From assembly GCA_032718475.1 (NCBI GenBank), contig JAUCBJ010005931.1, forward strand, positions 1 to 31,965: DNA of 31,965 nucleotides. Direction: 5' to 3'. Source of the stretch: Nemertoderma westbladi (taxonomy: Eukaryota > Xenacoelomorpha > Nemertodermatida > Nemertodermatidae). Below the pieces are notes generated by a model, which saw nothing but the letters and a program-made list of their open reading frames with translations, was not told the DNA's origin and did no database searches. This document shows positions 9,328-17,385 of the stretch, piece after piece. A program made the translations under genes and the position numbers. The first letter of the stretch is position 1, and the number at the start of each line of letters is the position of its first letter.

Positions 9328-9938
9328 TTGACCTAGTGAAACGATCCATGCGCGTCGCTCTAGGAGATACCCGGGTAACCCATGACACCCTCCGCACAAC
9401 ATTCTGCGAGATCACGGCTACCCTGAACAACCGACCCATTGTCCCTATCCGAGACGACCCCACAGACCTGGAGCCCCTCACTCCTAACCACCTACTGGGG
9501 AGACCCAAAACCCACGTTCTCCCAGAGACTATGTTCCCGGATCCCAACGAGATCGCGAGACATACAAATTGGAAGAAGGCCCAAGCGTTGGCAGCGCATT
9601 GGTGGAGAATCTGGGCCCAGGAGTACCTCATAACCCTCCGGACCAGGAGGAAATGGAACAACACCTACCGGAACGTCGCAGTTGGCGACATGGTATTAGT
9701 AAAAGAAGATCTCAAAGACTGCGTTCACTGGCCTGTGGCGCGGGTCGTGACCATACACCCAACCAAAGATGGACTTGCGAGGACTGTGATGATACGAACG
9801 GCAAAGGGCCACTACCAACGCCCTATCCAGAGGCTGTGCCTTCTCGAAGGCAATGACAGTGGTGATTCTACGAGAGGTGATAAAATCCCTACTCAAGATC
9901 CTGCTGCAGACATTGGTGACAATTACAAATGCGTTTAA
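9282..9938 (+). pseudogene. Integrase C-terminal part with DUF5641-type domain
   Basis: This is the third frame of the same polyprotein. It starts at about the catalytic-Glu segment (HTSGVWEKLID, typical of BEL integrases). It continues with the conserved NNRPI and LTPNHLLG motifs and ends with a DUF5641-like C-terminal domain (VAVGDMVLVKED, HWPVARVV, RTAKGHYQRPIQRLCLLE). The frame closes with TAA at 9936-9938, the real end of Gag-Pol. The ATG at 9282 is not a biological start. Confidence 0.88.
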
Positions 9939-10200
9939 ACCCTTCTTATCATGTTGACAAACTCTTTTAAACTGTGATTTATCGACAATGAAAATGGACC
10001 CCCTTAAACCAACTGTAACCACGCAATGGTATTTGTGTTTCCTCGTGTGTTATGTGGAGTCCAGCGTCACCCTGCAGATGTTTCGACTGACGCAGGGTCG
10101 TTTATGTATTGTTTACCCTGATTTTGGTCATCGGGACCAACGATATTGGATTATTGGAAATGGTAAAGATTTGAAGTGGAATTCATTGTATTCATCGCAG
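9939..10200 (+). other. Post-pol spacer with a hydrophobic ORF start
   Basis: ATG at 9988 opens 114 codons. The first half has a hydrophobic run (WYLCFLVCYVE) that could be a signal or anchor segment, then an RDQRYWIIGNG stretch. The second half runs into tandem repeats and looks meaningless. It occupies the place where env-like genes sit in some LTR elements, so a decayed env-like start is possible, but nothing specific supports it. Confidence 0.25.
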
Positions 10201-10204
10201 TATG

Positions 10205-10640
10205 TTATGTTGTCCGTTGCGTGCGCAGTTCGGGGCGTAGGCGGTGTAACGAGTCCAGCTGTAGATCCCGGATTGCCGCGCAACACCCCCTCTATCCCAT
10301 TATTCTGGTGGGTCCATGGTGCATCCACATGACTTCGACGATAGAGGGTTTTATGTTCTCAGTCGCGTTATTCTGGTGGGACCGTTGCGTGGATTTTGGG
10401 GCGTAGGCGGTGTAACGAGTCCAGCTGTAGATCCCAGAATGTTGCGTAACCCCATCCCACATGACTTCGTCGACTGAGCTTTATGTTGTTGGGAGTGTTA
10501 TTCTGGTGGGTCCCTGGTGCATCCACATGACTTCACTCCCAGCGTCTTCATTGTCCGTTACGTGCGCAGTTTGGGGCGTAGGCGGTGTAACGAGTCCAGC
10601 TGTAGATCCCAGATTGCCGCGTAACACCCCTTCCACGACA
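10205..10640 (+). repeat. Three tandem units of 166-175 bp after pol
   Basis: GGGGCGTAGGCGGTGTAACG recurs at 10232, 10398 and 10573, each time followed by AGTCCAGCTGTAGATCCC and a GCGTAAC-like end. A second word, TTCTGGTGGG, recurs between them with CATCCACATGACTTC. Units are incomplete and rearranged. Non-coding; role unknown. Confidence 0.85.
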
Positions 10641-11186
10641 AAGATTTCCCAAAGAAGATGATTGAATGTAGTTGGAAATGATGAAAAGGATCAGACAACT
10701 CTACTATAAACCTGAATGGTGACGCGTATAATGATGAAAATGTAATGATGCGCACCCTGGTGTTGCGCTTATAACAAATGATGATAGCCGGGGGGCTATA
10801 ACCCCAATGATGATGTGGAAATAAACAAAATGTGAAATAAATGGTGGAACTAAGTGATGAAATATATGTGGAAATAAATGAAATGTGATGAAATAATAAA
10901 GAGAAATGAAAAAAGACAAAAAAAAAGGTATAAAAAAGTCTAAAGAAAAGAATTGGAAAAAAGAAAAGGACAAAAAAGTCATAAAAAACTGGTTGGATAT
11001 TAATGTATAGCTATAGTAACTGTAAATGCTGAATGTATTAGCAATAAGATGATAGATGTCTATATAGCAATGTTATTTAATAAACTGAATTAAATAAAAA
11101 ACTGAATTATTCTGCTATCGCTATAGTTTCAGACTTTCTGGACTTATAATTAACTGATCTAATTTGTAACGGATATAATCGTAAAT
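10641..11186 (+). other. AT- and purine-rich spacer upstream of ORF2
   Basis: No gene. It has many ATGATG/GTGGAAATAAA words, a hairpin ATAGCC-GGGG-GGCTAT near 10786-10801, and an A/G-dominated tract at 10899-10990. TTATTCTGCTATCGCTATAGTTTCAG ending at 11132 resembles a 3' splice site, 54 nt before the ORF2 ATG; this could create a spliced subgenomic mRNA. Confidence 0.45.
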
Positions 11187-12893
11187 ATGGACCCAAATCG
11201 CCAAATTATCGGCGAATTACGTAACACGATAGATCTACTGGAATATTCGCAACCTGGATCCCCTGACTTTGATACAAATTGGAGCACCCTGCTAAATGAG
11301 AACGTGCGAGTCGTTAAATTCACCGGGCGAGAGGGACCGGATTCCAAGAATCTACAAGCCCTCCAGTTAGCCGATGCTAGTACGAGACTGAAAAGAACTC
11401 GGAACGCAAAGGCAACCGGAGGGGACGATTCGTCGTTTTGGGAAACATTCCGGCAGAGCGTCTACAGATCCCAATGTTTGATCTACGACAACGAGGGAAA
11501 CGCGACGCCCACCTCGAAAGCGATTACGTTGGCGAGATGTCAAAGTTTCGTCGACGACAAGAGTACGTACCTCGCCCACTGGGGAAACCTGTCGGAGTGT
11601 ACGGCAACGCTTCGAGAGGAACGTATATCGACCATCCAGAATCGCGACGACTACCAAGAAAAGTACGGGGCGAAAGAATATGGTCGATCCTTGGTCGTCG
11701 TCCTCGGAACCCTGGACGGTTTGGTATTGGTGTGTCGAATATTTCCGACACCCAGACAGGAAGTGCAGGCAGCCGGAGCGATCTGGTTGCTACCTCCGGA
11801 AATCCAAAAGATCCTCTTCGACTTCGACGTCATTAAAATCGGGTCGGATATCAAGGCGGACGTCCGGAACGACTACGCGAACGCTCCTTCAGGAAGAAAC
11901 CGACGAGACGACCTCAACGCCCTTAGCCATTGCATCGACACTCAAACGCTACTAGCCTGGTTACGATTCGCCGAGTTCATGCGAGGATTCCAAGAGGTGA
12001 GACCGACGAAATCCAGGATCGGCTACCTCGCTGTGCTAAACGGCGGCATCGACTTCAAACCCCTGAAATTCCGGGACTATAATAAAATATATGGTGGATA
12101 CCCAGGATTAGAAATAAAGAGCGAGCGAGAGGGTCGATGGAAGGACGTTGATCGGAAGTGGACGATACACCAAAGGTGGGAGAATCCCGATCGACGGAGC
12201 TATATCTACGTCGTTATGGAGTGTTACACCGTTGCTAAGTTTATCTGTAAGACTCTCGATAACCTCATTACGGCGGTTCCCCTTTCCTTCGTCGACTACG
12301 ACTGGAACGAGGTCATAAAACACGCGTTCAAAGCGATCGAGAACATTACACCGGGAGAGACGAAAACGCTCGCCGTTATCGATTCCTGGGACGAGAGCGG
12401 ACCTTACGACATCCCTACGATTACCGAACTTCTCGGTGCGGAAGAGCCTCTGATCTCTTCGGAAGGGGAAGAAATATGGCTAAACGAGGATGTTCTACTC
12501 TCCACCCCGAAGCGACAACTCGAGCCGGAGGCCGCTTACCAACCGGCCGCCAAACGGGTTGCCTCCGCCGAACCAACGACGGAAGCGGGCGTTTCCTCAC
12601 CACTCGGCTTCGGTAGCCCTGCGAGGGAGTTGGTTACTACCTTCGCGTTAAACGACTTCGGCGATACGTGCCAAAGGTTATCCCCGTATCCTTTCCCGGG
12701 TGGCGAAGACTGGTCGTCGGAGATTCCGAGTACCAGCAATCAACGGACCCGCTCAGCGATATTGGTCGAGAAGGGCCCCAGCGCTGCGCCGACTCCCGAC
12801 GATCTCCTCGGAATCCCTCCGTCGAAAACCCCGGCACCTCTTCACCGACCAGCGGTGGCTACCCCTCCGTTCCTCAGGACCCTATGCGACTAA
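11187..12893 (+). CDS. ORF2: degenerate DEDD (RNase D-like) exonuclease-fold protein
   Basis: This intact 568-codon ORF (ATG 11187, TAA 12891-12893) is not part of standard BEL/Pao elements. Residues about 165-360 align by eye with the 3'-5' exonuclease fold of RNase D/MUT-7/EXD2-type proteins. Strands SLVVVLGTLDG and GLVLVCRIF are followed by LPPEIQKIL (202-210), then KIGSDIKADV (217-226, motif II with D225), CIDTQTLLAW (249-258) and Y-x3-E (Y341-E345) at the motif III position. Motif I lacks the D-x-E pair (G-T-L instead) and motif III has Glu for Asp, so hydrolysis is doubtful and nucleic-acid binding more likely. The C-terminal third is Pro/Ser-rich and disordered-looking, with PAAKRV (453-458), a Myc-like nuclear-localisation candidate. 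Residues 66-74 are encoded by a copy of the dispersed hairpin motif. The family assignment is inference from motif order. Confidence 0.7.
   Translation: MDPNRQIIGELRNTIDLLEYSQPGSPDFDTNWSTLLNENVRVVKFTGREGPDSKNLQALQLADASTRLKRTRNAKATGGDDSSFWETFRQSVYRSQCLIYDNEGNATPTSKAITLARCQSFVDDKSTYLAHWGNLSECTATLREERISTIQNRDDYQEKYGAKEYGRSLVVVLGTLDGLVLVCRIFPTPRQEVQAAGAIWLLPPEIQKILFDFDVIKIGSDIKADVRNDYANAPSGRNRRDDLNALSHCIDTQTLLAWLRFAEFMRGFQEVRPTKSRIGYLAVLNGGIDFKPLKFRDYNKIYGGYPGLEIKSEREGRWKDVDRKWTIHQRWENPDRRSYIYVVMECYTVAKFICKTLDNLITAVPLSFVDYDWNEVIKHAFKAIENITPGETKTLAVIDSWDESGPYDIPTITELLGAEEPLISSEGEEIWLNEDVLLSTPKRQLEPEAAYQPAAKRVASAEPTTEAGVSSPLGFGSPARELVTTFALNDFGDTCQRLSPYPFPGGEDWSSEIPSTSNQRTRSAILVEKGPSAAPTPDDLLGIPPSKTPAPLHRPAVATPPFLRTLCD
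11383..11402 (+). repeat. GNRA-hairpin motif, copy in ORF2
   Basis: CGAGACTGAAAAGAACTCGG matches the first LTR copy exactly, and the identity extends to 27 nt (11381-11407 against 1608-1634). It is read here as T-R-L-K-R-T-R-N, in another frame than the gag copy. Confidence 0.8.
12692..12698 (+). promoter_or_regulatory. Candidate -1 slippery heptamer T_TTC_CCG
   Basis: Within the ORF2 frame the codons are ccT TTC CCG, which fits X_XXY_YYZ. A -1 slip would place ribosomes in the ORF3 frame, open from 12617. Y=C is not a classical choice and I did not establish a downstream pseudoknot, so this is a weak alternative to reinitiation at 12884. Confidence 0.2.
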
Positions 12894-13783
12894 CCCGCTG
12901 GTACGCCGAGCAAACTGAATGGATCCACCGCCAGAAACGGTCGTCCGAGTTGAGACCAACGGGACACAAAGAAGGTTATCAGAGCGAGAACCTACTACGC
13001 AAAAGCCTAGCATTACGCGGGCTACCGGCCACCGCGAATATTCCGAAGAGCGACCGACGACTCGAATATTACGTCGGCCTCCCGATTCCGATATTCCCCG
13101 GTCGAGAGATGCAATTGGAGGTTTGCGGCAACTGCGGTTCGGAGCAGTGCCCACGCGGTAGAAGGAATCGGGTTACCGATTCGTGCCTCCAGCTCATCGG
13201 GATACTCTATTGCCCATACTGCGCGACATCGGGCCACGACGTTTCCGTCTGTCCGATCCTATATAACCTCTGCACCACGTGCGGTTTCCGTGGACATTCC
13301 TCTAGCCCCCGCTGCTATATCAAATGTCCAACCAAAGACGTAACCGCTATGGGAAATATGGTCATGTTTGAAACATATGCAAACAGCCACTTAAAGACCA
13401 AGGTTCGGAGAAACGCTCAGAATATCGCGCAGGAGATGGCGTGCGGGTATTTCTCCTTCCCGGAACGCCTCCACACGTCGGCCATGCTACCTTTCCATTA
13501 CGTGGATCTGCTACTGAGCGCCGGATTATTCGGTCCATTTGAAGTCATTAGACGATTATACTCGTATAAAGAGGAGTTCGGTGACGGAGAGTGGTTCCTA
13601 GAGGGACGCAAGTCTGAGTTGGAAAGACGAACCGACATGATCCCTATGCCATCGAAAGGAAGAGCCGCCAGGAGACAAGTCGAAGCGTTACTCACGATGG
13701 ATGTTGACGCTCCTCTACCAGCTATAGCGATCGATGAGAGTCGACGGGCGAAGAGACGAAAGGCGTATCAGAGAAAGAAATAG
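12884..13783 (+). CDS. ORF3: zinc-knuckle protein with basic tail
   Basis: I place the start at ATG 12884, giving 299 residues. It overlaps the ORF2 stop in ATGCGACTAA, so translation may be coupled to ORF2 termination. The frame is open back to 12617, and a longer 371-residue reading from GTG 12668 would need a non-AUG start or frameshift. In the 371-residue numbering, Cys/His motifs lie at 153-216: CGNCGSEQC, a perfect CX2CX4HX4C knuckle (CPYCATSGHDVSVC, 182-195) and CX2CX4HX5C (202-216). Such knuckles bind single-stranded nucleic acid, as in retroviral nucleocapsid. A helical region follows, then a basic tail (RRAKRRKAYQRKK) like a nuclear-localisation or RNA-binding signal. There is no RT, protease or membrane segment. 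A second nucleocapsid-like protein or a partner of ORF2 is an inference. Confidence 0.75.
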   Translation: MRLTRWYAEQTEWIHRQKRSSELRPTGHKEGYQSENLLRKSLALRGLPATANIPKSDRRLEYYVGLPIPIFPGREMQLEVCGNCGSEQCPRGRRNRVTDSCLQLIGILYCPYCATSGHDVSVCPILYNLCTTCGFRGHSSSPRCYIKCPTKDVTAMGNMVMFETYANSHLKTKVRRNAQNIAQEMACGYFSFPERLHTSAMLPFHYVDLLLSAGLFGPFEVIRRLYSYKEEFGDGEWFLEGRKSELERRTDMIPMPSKGRAARRQVEALLTMDVDAPLPAIAIDESRRAKRRKAYQRKK

Positions 13784-13957
13784 TGGATCGGGATATTCCA
13801 GGAACATTTATCGAACATTTATTTTTATACATATATATATAAACTCTAGGCCAAATTAATTAAAACTATGCAATATTAAATTTGGGTTTTTTATATTGGG
13901 AATGACCTACGCAAACTCAATCTACCGACAGACTTCACGAAGGTCATTGGGGGGGAC
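13784..13957 (+). other. 3' non-coding tail and polypurine-type tract before 3' LTR
   Basis: This is AT-rich, with a TATATATATATA stretch at about 13830-13841. The run of seven G at 13949-13955, followed by AC, immediately precedes the LTR and is the candidate polypurine primer for plus-strand synthesis. Confidence 0.5.
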
Positions 13958-14303
13958 TGTTCGCGGTATTTCAACTTTCCATAACGCGAGTTGAATATTT
14001 TTTGTATTAATTTAAAATGATTATTCCGATATTACTACTGGGTGCGGGACCATGGGTTTTGGGCACATTCTATAAACTGGGGGCGATTTATGGGCGAACT
14101 TTGGGGCGACTTACAGGGTACGGGACTAATTTCATGTTTATAAGGGCCAGGGGGGGATGGAAAATTCAAGCAGTATTCAGGTTAGCCTGATTACTATTAG
14201 GCCCTGGCCAACTTCCTGCTGCCTGTAGAGGTGGATTTGGTAACGCGCCAGGCCTAAAGGACAAGGACTGCCCTTAGCGGTCCCTGGCCAACAGCAGTTA
14301 TTA

Positions 14304-14323
14304 CGAGACTGAAAAGAACTCGG
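14304..14323 (+). repeat. GNRA-hairpin motif, 3' LTR copy 1
   Basis: CGAGACTGAAAAGAACTCGG; identical to 1610-1629. Confidence 0.7.
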
Positions 14324-14521
14324 AATGCTGACTGCTTGTGTCAGGGATTTGCGACGGGAAACGACACGACAGACCCCTAGCCAAGCCGTACTGGTTCTCG
14401 ATGATCGTTCCCTTCGGGGTTCGTGAGGGGTGGGACGGACACGCGAAAGGGTCTACCGACTTACAGAGGAAGGGTTTGACGAGGACTGCCCTTAGCGGTC
14501 TCTGGTCGACAGCAGTTATTA

Positions 14522-14541
14522 CGAGACTGAAAAGAACTCGG
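14522..14541 (+). repeat. GNRA-hairpin motif, 3' LTR copy 2
   Basis: CGAGACTGAAAAGAACTCGG; repairs the single mismatch seen in the 5' LTR partner at 1828. Confidence 0.7.
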
Positions 14542-14740
14542 AACGCTGACTGCTTGTACCGGGGATCTGCGACGGGACCGACGACAGACCCCTTAGCCAA
14601 GCCGTACTGGTTCTCGATGATCGTTCCCTTCGGGGTTCGTGAGGGGTGGGACGGACACGCGACGGGGTCGAAAGACAAAGGACTAGACTCTACTGGCCTA
14701 CCGACTGTTCGGAGCAGTTTCTCGGCTGCCGAAGCGACTA

Positions 14741-14760
14741 CGAGCCTGAAAGGGACTCGG
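14741..14760 (+). repeat. GNRA-hairpin motif, 3' LTR copy 3
   Basis: CGAGCCTGAAAGGGACTCGG; identical to 2047-2066. Confidence 0.7.
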
Positions 14761-15453
14761 AAAGCCTAGGTGGTTGGATTTCTGCGATGAACCGACGGAC
14801 CCCTAGCCAAGCCGTTCTGGTTCTCGATGATCGAACCCTTCGGGGTTCGTGAGGGGTGGAACGGACACGCGAACGGGTCCACCGACACGACAGACTCCTA
14901 GCCAAGCCGTACTGGTTCTCGATGACCGATCCCTTCGGGGCTCGAGAGGGGTGGTACGGATACGCGACAGAGTCTACCGACTGGACCGACCCTTAGCCAA
15001 GCCGTGCTGGTTCTCGATGATCGTTCCCTTCGGGGTTCGTGAGGGGTGGAACGGACACGCGACAGGGTCGACCGACACCGACACTACGGCATCAAGACTA
15101 GGACCGAGGGAAAATCTGGGGAACATTAGTTAGGCTAAAATCTGAGCGAACAGTGGGTAATTAAATAATATACTGTAGGGATTTATATTGTCGTGTATAA
15201 TTATTGTGAATATTTGGTGTATATTGATTTGGGGAAGCCCAAAATTATTCTCAATCAGGGTTCAATGATGTTGACAAGGTTCAACAGAGTTCAGTTACAT
15301 GAAAGAGTATATCCAACTAATGCAGCTTTTTCTCAACCGCAACCCTGCATCTCAGAAATCATTCCTTCTCCACAATCAATATCTGGTGACTGGCCGGGGC
15401 TCGGTGGTCTGTAAAGTCACGTCTCCAGCATCGGCGTTTTTCCCCCCCTGGTG

Positions 15454-15822
15454 TAGGGATAACGGCAACATCATGCCTCACTCAGGCCACCCACCTTGGA
15501 GTACGGTGGGAAGAGTCCGACTTACGTCGACGACTGGACGAATCGACGAGGATTGCGATTTGAGTTTAGCGGCGGCCCGGACAGCCGGATCCTGGGATCG
15601 CCTGGGGGAAATTGTTGAAAGTCGGGCAGACGTGTATCGCACCGGATTACGTTCTCTGCCACACGAAAGTGTGTGGCGAATTCGTTGTCGAATTGGGTCG
15701 GAATCTGTGGGAATTCTACTGTTCTACGGGAATAAACCGCAGCTGTCCAGTGACTACGGATGGATACTGGGATGAGCAGGTATTTCGATCGATTTACTCG
15801 AATTCTCGATATTTCCTATAAA
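15454..15822 (+). other. GC-rich segment right of the 3' LTR, of unknown origin
   Basis: Base composition resembles the BEL element and not the AT-rich DNA beyond 15830, yet no known part of the element matches it. Two overlapping frames stay open across it. One (15612-15821) gives a cysteine-bearing peptide (QTCIAPDYVLCHTKVCGEF); the other (to 15775) continues from inside the LTR. I recognise neither. It may be internal sequence of a different element, which would explain the missing target-site duplication. Confidence 0.35.
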
Positions 15823-16611
15823 CCACATGGCTTCGCATATTGAACGTGTGATTGGAAATAAGTTTGTGCTACGCTTAAGCCCCTTGGGTGGTATATGTCG
15901 CTGTTATGTATTGGTTGGTAGGAGGGGGGGGGGGGGGGGGGGTGCAGATTAAAAGGGCTGAACACGTACTGTCCGTCCCCCTTTCTTTGATTGATTGTCG
16001 GTATGGTTACATTTCTCAAATACTGATTTTGAGATACAATCGCTCAATTTTAATTTGTATCTCATAACTGGGCCTCGTCCTGCGCGAAGGCCCCACGAAC
16101 GTGTATATATTCACATACTGCGAGACGTTTGAATTGGCTTGAGTTCTATTAGTGGAACTACAAACATATCCACACAAATATACTAATAAATAGGTTGCGG
16201 AAACCGGACAAGATATCCGGTTATAATTCTACTCCAGCTCTCCGAAATGTTGATCCAATCGACGGTATAAACAAACCGAACAAAAACATTATATATTATT
16301 ATACATTATATTATATATATATTTGTATATTATACAAAAATCTATACCAATTTCAGGCTCTTCATAACTTCAAAAAAGGGCTCCTTACCTTCTTAGTTTA
16401 ATATATGAAACACACAGATAAGAAATAGACAACAATTGAAATTATAAACCGATAATATAATATAAAAATATGATTTTAAATTGCAATTAAATTAAAAATT
16501 GCAGCTGCTGAACATGAATTATATTTGGTGGATTTAATATATTAGTTGCGAGAAATCGGTAATCAGAATTTTCTTTAAAACAAACTTCCGTTCCGAATTC
16601 GATTGTAACCA
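15823..16611. other. Intergenic DNA with poly(G), MITE-like fragment and AT-rich tract
   Basis: Contains G19 at 15924-15942. A CTGCGCGAAGGCCCCACGAA block at 16080-16099 is the reverse complement of the terminal sequence of the element at 26337. There is also a small hairpin AACCGGA-CAAGATA-TCCGGTT at 16200-16220 and TA-rich DNA at 16285-16340. The portion next to 16612 should include the 3' UTR of the minus-strand gene; I could not fix a poly(A) signal. Confidence 0.45.
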
Positions 16612-16892
16612 TTAGTAGTATCCTTGGCTTTTACTTTTACTTATTGTTGAAGGAGGGGTTGTATTAAATGTACTGTTTGTAAATGTTGAATGTGGCCTCA
16701 CGGACTGTCTGGCCTTCGCTATTTTCGTACTGGCAGCGGCTTTGTCAGCCTGGTTAGCCTGGGCCCAATGATAAACAGCCATCTTGTGCTCTTGCAGATA
16801 GACAATAGCGGTAAATAGCCATGATAGTAGTAGCAAACCAATAAAGGAACCAACTACAGCTACAGCTATTACCATAACATCAGACTCGTCTT
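16612..16892 (-). CDS. Last exon: transmembrane helix and cytoplasmic tail
   Basis: Acceptor TTTTTACTCAACAG precedes AAGACGAG. The first two bases complete a Glu codon with the G ending the previous exon, followed by 92 residues and TAA (16614-16612). After D-E-S-D comes a 28-residue hydrophobic segment (VMVIAVAVVGSFIGLLLLSW...IVYL; residues 658-685 of the assembled part), a clear membrane span. The tail of about 60 residues begins with a basic/aromatic QEHKMAVYHW, is rich in Ala/Lys then Ser/Thr/Asn, and ends S-K-S-Q-G-Y-Y. No kinase, TIR or death domain is present. Signalling, if any, would use tyrosines or adaptor binding; no ITAM is seen. Confidence 0.85.
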
Positions 16893-17237
16893 CTGTTGAG
16901 TAAAAATATCAATATAATATATGGATATAATTACCGGTATAGATTTATAATATAGATACAATAAGTACTTGAATTCTGTCTCACTGTACAACAAACCGAC
17001 ACTGTATACATCAACATCATCTGTACGGACCGAGCCTGCTGACCCAGTTTTATTTTTTCTTTCAATTTTAGAAAACACCTTTTTCAAAATACTTTACCCA
17101 CCCAGACAGCCATGACAATGCAATACCAGCATATTATATATTATCCGAAACAACAGACGCATTAATTAAAGACTAATTAACGATTTTATTATTAATAATA
17201 AGGAAGATGTTTCTACTTCTATATTTATTCAACTAAC

Positions 17238-17385
17238 CATCAGTCTCTTCCTTTTCAACAGTGTCTCCCGTTTTATCCTGAAGTTTTTTCGGTGCGTCTG
17301 TTGTAATGTCATTTTCAAACGCATTACAAACATTTGTTTCCAGTTTTTTTGCGAATTTCGTTCCGTCGTCGATTTCGCATAAGAC
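17238..17385 (-). CDS. Exon 5 of 6: stalk with two cysteines
   Basis: Acceptor TTATTCATAG, donor GATG|GTTAGT. The exon has 49 codons plus one base. It starts VLCEIDDGTKF, has a second Cys (NVCNAF), and ends in a Lys/Glu/Asp/Thr-rich hydrophilic stretch that leads directly to the membrane span in the next exon, as expected for a juxtamembrane stalk. Confidence 0.78.

Larger units (their letters stand above)
1265..15453 (+). mobile_element. 14.2-kb BEL/Pao LTR retrotransposon with two extra 3' ORFs
   Basis: The element is bounded by direct LTRs (1265-2759 and 13958-15453). It encodes, in order, Gag (DUF1759 type, zinc knuckles), protease, reverse transcriptase, RNase H and integrase plus DUF5641, which is the domain order of BEL/Pao. 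Its GC-rich coding sequence contrasts with the AT-rich surroundings. BEL/Pao elements are usually about 5-9 kb, so this one is unusually long because of the large LTRs, a tandem-repeat spacer and two additional ORFs. I counted about nine substitutions and one indel between the LTRs, which points to a recent insertion. Gag-Pol has two frame shifts in Pol, one in Gag and one stop, so this copy is probably non-autonomous. No target-site duplication is visible. Confidence 0.95.
13958..15453 (+). repeat. 3' LTR of the BEL/Pao element
   Basis: 1496 bp, same ends as the 5' LTR. Differences I could see: one insertion plus T/C near 14082, then single changes in the GAATGCTGACT, ACTCGGAACG, CTGCCGAAG, TTGGATTTC, CACCGACAC, CATGAAAG, ATCTGGTG and GGCCGGGG words. 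The right boundary is where TGGTG is followed by unrelated sequence (TAGGGATAACGG). Confidence 0.93.

Noticed and set aside
15299-15775. 158-codon ORF crossing the right LTR boundary
   Set aside because: Half is LTR and half is unrelated flank, so it cannot be an evolved gene; kept only as a note in the GC-rich flank.
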